The notes under the pieces: model-generated | Databases searched by the model: none | What the model saw: only the letters and a program-made list of their open reading frames with translations | Told to the model about the DNA's origin: nothing | Origin: CAZIJH01 sp964539655 | GTDB lineage: Archaea > Aenigmatarchaeota > Aenigmatarchaeia > CG10238-14 > SCSR01 | Reading direction: 5' to 3' | Length of the DNA stretch: 25,513 nucleotides | NCBI GenBank assembly: GCA_964539655.1 | Contig: CAZIJH010000008.1 | Location: 1-25,513, forward strand | Position numbers and translations under genes: made by a program | In this document: positions 19,721 to 25,513 of the stretch, piece after piece | Layout of the letters: each line of letters starts with the position of its first letter | Numbering within the stretch: position 1 is the first letter of the stretch

Positions 19721-19730
19721 GACGGCCGTC
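19721..19730. promoter_or_regulatory. GACGGCCGTC operator 1, upstream of the methyltransferase
   Basis: A perfect 10-base palindrome flanked on one side by TAATTTATA. On the minus strand, TTAGAC-N17-TATATA may be the methyltransferase promoter, with its -35 overlapping the palindrome. The same palindrome occurs at 20282-20291. Confidence 0.55.
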
Positions 19731-19739
19731 TAATTTATA

Positions 19740-20270
19740 TTACATTTCTATTTCTTTAATAAGAAAGAGGCGTACGTATGGATCGAGTTCGTATACCATG
19801 AGCAATTTCTCGGTTTCTTGGTAGACATCATAAGGACAAACCCATACGCTTTGTTGAAGCATTTGATACCCAAGACGCAAAAGATTTTGGCGAAGAATAG
19901 TTCGCAGCAATCTTTTTCTTTCCGGGATGTCGAATATAAGCATTTGCCATTGAGCATCATTGCGTTTTATGCGTTTTGTTAGTCTACACTGTGTTTGAAG
20001 CGCTCGCTGAATACCCTTCTTCGTCAGCATTATTCCTTCGGAAGATTGAAGATTTTTAATTTTTACGTATTCTTGTTTTTTCAAATAATGAACGAATTGG
20101 CCGAAGTATTTTTTTCGTTTTTCTCTGGCATATTTATTTCTTAAGTTCCGCCATTCTGGGTACACCGCTTCTTTCATGGTCCTTACATTTAAAAATTCAA
20201 CTCCTTTGTATAGCCCTTCAAGCAGTTTATAGAGATCCCAAAGAAATTTGTCGGTGAAAGGTAATCGCAT
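19740..20270 (-). CDS. PaaX-like transcriptional regulator with Cas2-like C-terminal domain
   Basis: A 176-residue protein. The N-terminal part (KFLWDLYKLLEGLYKGVEFL, FVHYLKKQEYVKIKNLQSSE, IMLTKKGIQRAL) looks like a winged-helix DNA-binding region. The C-terminal part (QMLIFDIPERKRLLRTILRQ, LRLGYQMLQQSVWVCPYDVY) is a ferredoxin-like Cas2/PaaX domain with the FDIPE strand and SVWVxP strand. Such proteins are often labelled Cas2 in CPR genomes, but there is no CRISPR array or other cas gene here. Two identical palindromes bracket the gene, one at its own promoter and one at the methyltransferase promoter, supporting a repressor role. Its effector is unknown. Confidence 0.75.
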   Translation of the reverse strand: MRLPFTDKFLWDLYKLLEGLYKGVEFLNVRTMKEAVYPEWRNLRNKYAREKRKKYFGQFVHYLKKQEYVKIKNLQSSEGIMLTKKGIQRALQTQCRLTKRIKRNDAQWQMLIFDIPERKRLLRTILRQNLLRLGYQMLQQSVWVCPYDVYQETEKLLMVYELDPYVRLFLIKEIEM

Positions 20271-20272
20271 AA

Positions 20273-20300
20273 TATAAATCAGACGGCCGTCCGGTTTATA
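20273..20300. promoter_or_regulatory. GACGGCCGTC operator 2, 28-base dyad at the regulator's own start
   Basis: TATAAA-TCA-GACGGCCGTC-CGG-TTTATA, symmetric over 28 bases except the two inner triplets. It occupies the space between the -10 (20300-20305) and the ATG at 20270 on the minus strand, a classic autorepression site. Confidence 0.65.
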
Positions 20301-20328
20301 TTATATACTTACTTGTTGAGATACGCAA
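20300..20328 (-). promoter_or_regulatory. promoter of the PaaX/Cas2-like regulator, inside murG 3' end
   Basis: Minus strand: TTGCGT (20328-20323), 17-base spacer, TATAAT (20305-20300). The -35 lies within the murG coding region, so the regulator can be transcribed separately from the murein operon. Confidence 0.6.
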
Positions 20329-21433
20329 CGAGAGTATCTGCGATCACTTTTGCCGAGTCGGGTTTGGCAAAAGCGAGGGCGGCATTTTTCATCTTTTCCA
20401 ACTCCTGCGGACTGGAAAAAAGATATTTCAGTTTTTCCAAAAAGAAATGGGGTTTTAGATTCGCTTCTTCCAAAACAATCGCGGCTCCCGTAGCTGCGTA
20501 GGCATAGGCATTTTGAATCTGATGGCCCTGGGCCGACTCTGGCAAAGGAATCAATATCGAGGGTTTGCCCAAAGCAGCAAACTCAAAAATAGATCCTGCC
20601 CCAGCTCTCGAAATAATGAAATCTGCGGCGGCGTATGCATGGCGAAGATCTGTTTCTTTAAGAAAGGGCACTGGGTGATAGTATTTTTGTTTTTCTTCAA
20701 GGGTGACCGCGTGGGCCTCTGCCCTTACTTGACTGAAGTTATTTTCGCCTGTCTGATGGATGATCTCAAAACTTGCAAGAAGATCGTTCAGGATCAAAAG
20801 CATAAGGTTATTAATGCGCTGGGCGCCCTGGGACCCTCCCAAAATAAGAAGAACTGGTTTTTCTCCCGTGATATGGAAGAGTTCTTGCGCCTGCGTCTTG
20901 GAACCAGTGAGTATTTCTTTACGGATCGGATTTCCGGTCAAAATAGTTTTTTGAGGAGGGAAATATGCAGTGTGCGGAAAAGAGACAAATACTCTTGAAG
21001 AAAAGCGGCCGCCTATTCTATTGGCCATGCCAGGAATAATATCTGACTCGTGTAAAAAAATGGGGATGCCAAGAAGTTTTCCCGCCACGGTGGCGGGGAT
21101 TGCTCCGTATCCTCCCTTGCTAAAAATCACATCGGGAGCCAACACAAAAATTCTCCAAAAGGCCTGAACGATTCCAAGAGGCGTTTTGATCAAAAGATCG
21201 AAAAGATTTTGAAAAATCGTTTTGAAGGTGAAGTATCTGCGCACTTTTCCCGCCTGTATGTGAAAAACCCGAATCCCCTCTTGCGAAAGAAGCAGTTCAT
21301 TGAATTCATCTTCGGGACCGATGTAGAAAATCCCAAGGTTACTCGTAGTAATTTTTCGCAATTCCCTTGCAAGTGCAATTATAGGCACCACATGCCCCCC
21401 GCTTCCTCCGCCCGTGAAAAGAATTTTCATCAT
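20309..21433 (-). CDS. murG: UDP-GlcNAc:lipid I N-acetylglucosaminyltransferase
   Basis: A 374-residue GT28 glycosyltransferase of normal MurG length. The N-terminal GGGSGGH loop (residues 8-14, ILFTGGGSGGHVVPIIALA) and the C-terminal sugar-nucleotide region (LILGGSQGAQRINNLMLLIL, ADFIISRAGAGSIFEFAALG, PSILIPLPESAQGHQIQNAY) are intact. It adds GlcNAc to lipid I on the inner membrane face, giving lipid II. The ATG overlaps the ftsW stop by 4 bases; a second Met follows immediately (MMK). It is the last murein gene of the operon. Confidence 0.96.
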   Translation of the reverse strand: MMKILFTGGGSGGHVVPIIALARELRKITTSNLGIFYIGPEDEFNELLLSQEGIRVFHIQAGKVRRYFTFKTIFQNLFDLLIKTPLGIVQAFWRIFVLAPDVIFSKGGYGAIPATVAGKLLGIPIFLHESDIIPGMANRIGGRFSSRVFVSFPHTAYFPPQKTILTGNPIRKEILTGSKTQAQELFHITGEKPVLLILGGSQGAQRINNLMLLILNDLLASFEIIHQTGENNFSQVRAEAHAVTLEEKQKYYHPVPFLKETDLRHAYAAADFIISRAGAGSIFEFAALGKPSILIPLPESAQGHQIQNAYAYAATGAAIVLEEANLKPHFFLEKLKYLFSSPQELEKMKNAALAFAKPDSAKVIADTLVAYLNK

Positions 21434-22527
21434 GCCGTCCTTTTAGAAATATTAAGCAATATTCCAAGACCAATCAATTCTGTCACGAGCGCGGAACCCC
21501 CATAACTAATGAAGGGCAGGGGTACCCCTGTTACCGGAAGAATTCCTGTCATTGAGCCGATGTTCATCAATGCCTGAATCGTAATCCAGGAAACAATGCC
21601 CATGGCAGTTAATTTTGCAAAAGAATCCTGAACGTTTTTTGCAACTCGTATCCCCTGCCAAAGAAACAAAAGAAATGTCGTCAGCAACACGATTGCGCCC
21701 AGAAATCCGGTTTCTTCAGCAAATACGGCAAAGATAGAGTCAGAAATTGGTTCTGGCAGCACTCCGAATTTTTGAAAACTTAAACCCAAACCAACGCCCG
21801 TGAGTCCGCCAGATCCAATTCCTATGAGCGCTTGTTTGAGCTGGTATCCTTGGCCAAGGGGGTCGAGAGAAGGGTCGAAAAAAACCGCAAGGCGGCTGAA
21901 TCGGTAGGGCGCTGCTTTCACAAGCATTGCGAGAATTCCCGCTCCCCCTCCTAGCATGAGCAACGTGTGCCAGATTGGCGTTCCTGCAAGAAAATACATG
22001 AGAATTCCCGTGAGGCCGATGATGCCAAGCGTGCTGATGTCTGGCTGCAAAACGAGCAATAAACTTATCACTCCCAGCACAATAAGAAACGGCAGCAAGG
22101 TACCGCGCTGTTTTTTTGCAGCCAGCCACGCTGCGATATACAGGATGAAACTAAGTTTAAGGAATTCAGATGGTTGGAAAGAAATGGGGCCCAAATAAAA
22201 CCAGCGATACGCCCCTTTTACTTCTGCCCCAAAAAAAGGCAGGAACACAAGGCCCAAAAGCACAAGATTCCCCGCCAGAAAGAAAAACGCGTATTTTCTT
22301 AATTTTTCCAACGGAGCAAGGTATGCGATTCCCCCCAAAAACAAACCGGGGATAAGTCCATAAAGGATTTGATGATTGAGGAAATAAAAGGTGCTGCCTG
22401 TTTTTCCCAAAGAGAACGACGCGGAAACGCTCGCCAATATCAAAATGCCGAGAACGATCATTGCTCCCGCAATAAAAAGCAGTCCCTGGTTGGGCCCGCC
22501 TCCTCGGCGGGCAGGCCTATTTACCAT
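21430..22527 (-). CDS. ftsW: FtsW/RodA-type lipid II polymerase
   Basis: A 365-residue polytopic membrane protein of the SEDS family with about ten hydrophobic helices. Diagnostic stretches are YRWFYLGPISFQPSEFLKLS, LIVLGVISLLLVLQPDISTL, GSGGLTGVGLGLSFQKFGVL, PEPISDSIFAVFAEETGFLG, and GVPLPFISYGGSALVTELIG near the end. SEDS proteins polymerise glycan strands with a partner class B PBP. Location beside murG and murD favours FtsW over RodA. Residues 4-11 (RPARRGGG) come from an in-frame palindromic element at 22495-22520, which shares 16 bases with the one at 7263. The start overlaps murD by 11 bases. Confidence 0.93.
   Translation of the reverse strand: MVNRPARRGGGPNQGLLFIAGAMIVLGILILASVSASFSLGKTGSTFYFLNHQILYGLIPGLFLGGIAYLAPLEKLRKYAFFFLAGNLVLLGLVFLPFFGAEVKGAYRWFYLGPISFQPSEFLKLSFILYIAAWLAAKKQRGTLLPFLIVLGVISLLLVLQPDISTLGIIGLTGILMYFLAGTPIWHTLLMLGGGAGILAMLVKAAPYRFSRLAVFFDPSLDPLGQGYQLKQALIGIGSGGLTGVGLGLSFQKFGVLPEPISDSIFAVFAEETGFLGAIVLLTTFLLFLWQGIRVAKNVQDSFAKLTAMGIVSWITIQALMNIGSMTGILPVTGVPLPFISYGGSALVTELIGLGILLNISKRTA
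22495..22520. repeat. palindromic insertion at the ftsW N-terminus
   Basis: CCCGCC (22495-22500) and GGCGGG (22506-22511) with loop TCCTC. Bases 22505-22520 are the reverse complement of 7263-7278. It encodes part of RPARRGGGP. Confidence 0.7.
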
Positions 22528-23791
22528 AAAACTTTACCCATTTTTTAAACTGTTCTCCCCTGTCTTTGTAGTCCTTGAACATGTTGAATGAAGACGAGGC
22601 AGGAGACAAAAGACAGATTTTCCCCTTGGGCGTGTGGAGGTAAGCTAAGCTTACCGCATCTTTCATGGTTTTTACAAAAAAAGAACGAGGAGGTTTTTGC
22701 ATGGTTGCGAGGATCTTTCTGCCAGTGGTCGGGAAAAGAATCAACGTTTGTATGTTGCTTGCCACAATCTTTTTACCCAGTTTTTGAAACGACAGTCCTC
22801 TATCGAACCCGCCCGCAATAAGGGTGTGAACCTTTGGTCCTAGCGTATCAATTGCTGCGATCGCCGCTTCTGGGATGGTGGCAAGAGAGTCATTGTAGAA
22901 AGTAATTCCCCTATACTCCCCCGTTCTTTCCAGCCGATGCTCCAAGGGTCTGAAGTTTTTGATGGCGAGTTCAATTTTTTTCTTTGGGATGCCAAAAAGT
23001 TTGCCTACAATTCTTGCGGGTTCAGCCGAAGCTATCCATGGATTTTGCTGAAGCTTAGCTTCTTGAGAAGCTAAGCTTCGAGGAACGAAAGGGAGTTTCT
23101 TCCCCTTGGAGAGTTTCGCGATATTCACCGCAATTTTGTTTTGCTTGTTGTAAATAAAAAAATCTGTTTTGGCCTGGTGCTTTGCGATGTTTGCCTTTGC
23201 CCACGCGTATTTTGCAAAACTTCTGTAGTGGTCGAGGTGTTCGGGATACACATTCAAGAGCACTGCAATGTGTGGGCTTTTTGTGAGGTTTTCCAACTGA
23301 AAACTTGAGAGTTCGTATACGAACACATCATTCGGTCCGGCCTTTTTTAAATACGACAACACAGGTTCCCCGATGTTGCCGATGAGTCGAGAACGTACTC
23401 CCCCGCTTTTTAGGACTGCGTGGATAAGCGAAGCAGTGGTGCTTTTCCCTTTTGTTCCGGTTATTCCGATGACCGTTCCGGGGCATTCATTTAAGAAAAT
23501 TTCTGTCTGCGAGGTTACGATCTGCCCCTTTTTGAGGAACGAAGCAATTTTCCAGTTTGGAATCCCCGGGGATTTAATAATAATGTTGTAGCGCCCAAGG
23601 GACTTGAGATAATTACTGCCCAGATAGAGTTTCGTCTTTTTGTTACGATCGTGAGCAATTGCCGAATTTTGGTCTGCAATGCCTACTATTTTGTTTGGAA
23701 ATTTCTTTCGCAAAAACAAAAGCGTGTCCCGCCCTTCCCTGGCAAATCCCAAGATGAGAACCTTTTTGTCTTTGAGGTCTTGCAGGTTCAT
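22517..23791 (-). CDS. murD: UDP-N-acetylmuramoyl-L-alanine:glutamate ligase
   Basis: A 424-residue Mur ligase. It opens with the MurD-type N-terminal Rossmann domain (KKVLILGFAREGRDTLLFLR). The ATP loop is VIGITGTKGKSTTASLIHAV (GTKGKST 112-118), followed by VYELSSFQLENL, LLNVYPEHLDHYRSFAKYAW, and RLERTGEYRGITFYNDSLAT. It adds glutamate to UDP-MurNAc-L-Ala. Because murL overlaps immediately upstream, the accepted amino acid may be L-Glu, as for MurD2 enzymes, with epimerisation afterwards; this is inference. Two small palindromes sit in frame, encoding SLASQEAKL and AVSLAYL. The ATG overlaps the murL stop as ATGA. Confidence 0.93.
   Translation of the reverse strand: MNLQDLKDKKVLILGFAREGRDTLLFLRKKFPNKIVGIADQNSAIAHDRNKKTKLYLGSNYLKSLGRYNIIIKSPGIPNWKIASFLKKGQIVTSQTEIFLNECPGTVIGITGTKGKSTTASLIHAVLKSGGVRSRLIGNIGEPVLSYLKKAGPNDVFVYELSSFQLENLTKSPHIAVLLNVYPEHLDHYRSFAKYAWAKANIAKHQAKTDFFIYNKQNKIAVNIAKLSKGKKLPFVPRSLASQEAKLQQNPWIASAEPARIVGKLFGIPKKKIELAIKNFRPLEHRLERTGEYRGITFYNDSLATIPEAAIAAIDTLGPKVHTLIAGGFDRGLSFQKLGKKIVASNIQTLILFPTTGRKILATMQKPPRSFFVKTMKDAVSLAYLHTPKGKICLLSPASSSFNMFKDYKDRGEQFKKWVKFYGK
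22639..22655. repeat. small palindrome in murD 3' part
   Basis: GGTAAGCTAAGCTTACC has 8-base perfect arms around one base. It shares AAGCTAAGCTT with the element at 23050-23079 and encodes part of AVSLAYL. Confidence 0.55.
23050..23079. repeat. 30-base perfect palindrome within murD
   Basis: Arms GAAGCTTAGCTTCT (23050-23063) and AGAAGCTAAGCTTC (23066-23079) match perfectly around a 2-base centre. It encodes SLASQEAKL in frame, in a region where Mur ligases usually have a loop. Confidence 0.75.
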
Positions 23792-25137
23792 TTCTGCTTC
23801 ATTCTACCATATTCTTTCTTTACTATTCGTGAGAACATCGGCGGCAGAAAATGGTTTTTGTTCCACGAAGAGAGAATCGGGTCGAGGCGCAGAGAGAAAG
23901 CGGCTCTGCTTTCTTTGATTGTGCCTACGCACTCAAAGGGCTTGAACTTTTTTTTGCCTGTCAATTCATCGAGCAGGGGCTTCATGGTTGTATCTTCAAT
24001 AAGATTTTTCCCGAATATCCTCACCGTCTGTTTTTCTCCTGCAAAAGGGCGGAGTGCAAGAAACACAAACAGGCATTTTGCGCACTTCCCGCACCACCTC
24101 GCCTCGCCGTAGCCCCGACGAGGGGCGGAGACGGGTTTTCTCCCAGAGTACGTTTTGCGCGCCTTGTTGCAGCTTAAAAAAGCGCCAAAGTATTTTGGAT
24201 ATTGAGCAAAGATCTTTGCAATCTGAAGTTCGTAGAGAGGCCGCAGAAAGCTAAAGTATTCAACATCTTCTGCAAGATATTTTTTGCTGTATTGCCTGAA
24301 TTTTTTCTCAAACTCGAATGATTTGGAATACTGGTGATTGATGATTCTGCCAAGATACTTTACGTTGCCTTCATTTGAGCTTCGTTCATTGGAAAGGGCA
24401 ATGTATTTGTAATCGAACAGAACGGAAACCAACACCGTGAGAAACGCAAGATACGCAGAAAAGGGAGTGTGGCCGTTGAGAAATCCTTTTCTGTTAAGCT
24501 CCAAAAGTTTGGGGTCGATCGTGCGTTCAACGATAATTGGATTTTGTTCCCCTGCCTGCCGGCCAGGCAGGCCTGCTATTTTGAGAATTGCTTTGTGCTC
24601 TTGTTTTGGATTGAGCACAAATGCTTGATGGGGAATTTTTTTGAGCAGCTCAAGCGTTACGATCGCATCTTTTCCTCCGCCTAGGGGAATCAGTGTTCGT
24701 TCTTGTAATTTTCCTCGAAAACTTTCTATCAACTTAATATTGCGATCGCCATGAGAAGTAGGAAGTTTTATTTTGAGGAAATTGGGTTGTGTGAAGTTGA
24801 TCTTGTTTTTGTAAAAGTATTCCCCCATTCCTTTCATGATGAGGTCGTGCCACCAGTTGATTTGCTGTTTATTCAGATACCCTGCCTCAACGATAATATT
24901 GGGAGAGCAGGTTGTCTTCCAGTAGCTGGGAATTTCCATCATGCCGAGGTGAAAAACAAGGTTTTCTATGTGTTTTCGTTTGGGTGCGTTTCTGACCACG
25001 ATCTTCGGTTGAAAAGAAATATCAGGCGGAACCTCAAAATTAAAAGTGATTACCAAATCTTTTCCCTTCCAATCGAAAGCGTATCCTCTGTAAAAAAATC
25101 GAGAATATCTTTTCCGTAAGTTCTCTATTTTCTCCAT
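23788..25137 (-). CDS. murL: MurL-like UDP-MurNAc-L-Ala-L-Glu epimerase
   Basis: A 449-residue soluble protein. LQERTLIPLGGGKDAIVTLE carries the GGGKD(S/A) nucleotide-binding loop. YKYIALSNERSSNEGNVKYL and GHTPFSAYLAFLTVLVSVLF are also family-like, and the C-terminal SCN...RWCGKCAKCLFVFLALRPF is a cysteine-rich finish. This fits MurL, which epimerises the terminal L-Glu of UDP-MurNAc-L-Ala-L-Glu to D-Glu and replaces glutamate racemase. Overlap with murD supports the role. In-frame palindromic elements add GLPGRQAG and RKPVSAPRRGYGEAR; the latter sits just before the WCGKC motif. The call rests on motifs and neighbourhood. Confidence 0.78.
   Translation of the reverse strand: MEKIENLRKRYSRFFYRGYAFDWKGKDLVITFNFEVPPDISFQPKIVVRNAPKRKHIENLVFHLGMMEIPSYWKTTCSPNIIVEAGYLNKQQINWWHDLIMKGMGEYFYKNKINFTQPNFLKIKLPTSHGDRNIKLIESFRGKLQERTLIPLGGGKDAIVTLELLKKIPHQAFVLNPKQEHKAILKIAGLPGRQAGEQNPIIVERTIDPKLLELNRKGFLNGHTPFSAYLAFLTVLVSVLFDYKYIALSNERSSNEGNVKYLGRIINHQYSKSFEFEKKFRQYSKKYLAEDVEYFSFLRPLYELQIAKIFAQYPKYFGAFLSCNKARKTYSGRKPVSAPRRGYGEARWCGKCAKCLFVFLALRPFAGEKQTVRIFGKNLIEDTTMKPLLDELTGKKKFKPFECVGTIKESRAAFSLRLDPILSSWNKNHFLPPMFSRIVKKEYGRMKQK
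24098..24134. repeat. GC-rich hairpin element within murL (C-terminal)
   Basis: Contains CCCC-GACGA-GGGG and CTCGCC flanked by GGAG. It encodes about 15 in-frame residues (KPVSAPRRGYGEAR) immediately before the WCGKC motif. Confidence 0.6.
24551..24571. repeat. palindromic insertion within murL (central)
   Basis: CCTGCCTG and CAGGCAGG arms around CCGGC, perfect over 8 bases. It encodes LPGRQAG in frame. Confidence 0.7.
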
Positions 25138-25174
25138 ATGGTAAGATTATCAATTTTTTTCACTTTTTCCAATA

Positions 25175-25203
25175 GAAAAGTGCACCTACAAGCTAAGTGC
25201 ACT
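25175..25203 (-). terminator. terminator between mraY and murL
   Basis: On the minus strand, AGTGCAC (25202-25196) pairs with GTGCACT (25185-25179) around an 11-base loop, followed by TTTTCT. The 146-base gap also holds AT-rich sequence just upstream of the murL ATG, a likely promoter region, though no convincing -35/-10 pair could be fixed. Confidence 0.6.
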
Positions 25204-25283
25204 GAGCTCGCTGTTATGCGTATGGACGGCCCCTAGAGCGGAGCGTTGCTAGTTCTTCGATAAGTTTTACCAAGAGTTATTTT

Positions 25284-25513
25284 TCAGCCGAACAGACGGA
25301 TTGCGACTCCCGCGATTGCCATGACGACTCCAATAACCCAGAAACGCATGGTGACTTTGTAGTGGGGCCAGCCCTTGGCTTCGAAATGGTGGTGAATGGG
25401 GGCGGCAAGCAGAATTTTCTTTTTACGGAACGTTTTTCTTAGCAGCTGGGTAGTGCCCGTAGCAGATTCGAGCACCAGCAAAAAGCCAATGATGGGCAGC
25501 ACAGCGACAGAAT
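25284..25513 (-). CDS. mraY: phospho-N-acetylmuramoyl-pentapeptide transferase, C-terminal part
   Basis: The frame is open to the window edge, so the 5' part is outside. The visible end reads LPIIGFLLVLESATGTTQLL, KKILLAAPIHHHFEAKGWPH and RFWVIGVVMAIAGVAIRLFG. The PIHHHFE motif on a cytoplasmic loop and the final RFW transmembrane helix are diagnostic of MraY, which transfers phospho-MurNAc-pentapeptide to undecaprenyl phosphate to give lipid I. It is the first visible gene of the murein block and is separated from murL by a terminator-like hairpin. Confidence 0.95.
   Translation of the reverse strand, partial: SVAVLPIIGFLLVLESATGTTQLLRKTFRKKKILLAAPIHHHFEAKGWPHYKVTMRFWVIGVVMAIAGVAIRLFG

Noticed and set aside
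19740..20270. CRISPR-associated Cas2
   Set aside because: There is an N-terminal winged-helix region, no CRISPR array and no other cas gene. Palindromic operators indicate a PaaX-type regulator.

Overview
ORGANISM. The window looks like a small, compact bacterial genome of the Candidate Phyla Radiation (Patescibacteria, Parcubacteria-like). The support is a MurL-type epimerase next to murD, short overlapping genes, many small accessory genes with leaderless-looking starts, and short palindromic elements inserted in frame in core genes. TGA is used as a normal stop (relB, murL, ftsW), which argues against the Gracilibacteria/Absconditabacteria code. The lineage call is inference from gene content; no rRNA is present. 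LEFT HALF (1-14375), accessory region, almost entirely + strand. It starts with the end of a PQQ-type sugar dehydrogenase and continues as a cassette-like series of small unrelated genes: a minimal zinc metallopeptidase, TspO, a DHH-like protein, a DNA-modification/repair island, hypotheticals, an alpha/beta hydrolase, a Nudix hydrolase, a RelBE-type toxin-antitoxin pair with a DUF5680 third gene, a PPOX flavoprotein, a VOC protein, a PD-(D/E)XK nuclease and three HEPN-like proteins. Ten copies of a same-strand motif (consensus GGGGATTAACATTGTGCGAT) sit between these genes, and several contain the upstream gene's stop codon. I found none in the right half. A second recurring block, GCGATTTTTTGATAGGAT, fuses a terminator T-run to an extended -10 box 6-10 bases before an ATG. 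ISLAND OF MOST INTEREST (1895-6948). A minus-strand gene fuses a complete LexA (winged helix, Ala-Gly cleavage site, Ser/Lys dyad) to a beta-class DNA amino-methyltransferase. It is divergent from a PD-(D/E)XK nuclease gene that overlaps a UvrD-like helicase gene, and it converges on a DHH-like gene. Between the divergent genes is a GTTC-N7-GTTC direct repeat (the known alphaproteobacterial SOS-box form), placed to control both promoters. I propose a DNA-damage-switchable modification/restriction or repair module. RIGHT HALF (14566-25513). A + strand hypothetical gene converges on a minus-strand block. In transcription order the block reads: mraY (partial), murL, murD, ftsW, murG (peptidoglycan and division), a PaaX/Cas2-like regulator bracketed by two GACGGCCGTC palindromes, a SAM methyltransferase, gltX, a small membrane protein, tag (3-methyladenine glycosylase I) and a Xer-type tyrosine recombinase. 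The last four murein genes overlap by 4-11 bases and probably form one operon. gltX, murD, ftsW and murL, plus one left-half hypothetical gene, carry in-frame palindromic insertions. No tRNA, rRNA, CRISPR array or transposase was recognised, and no gene-free gap exceeds 300 bases.
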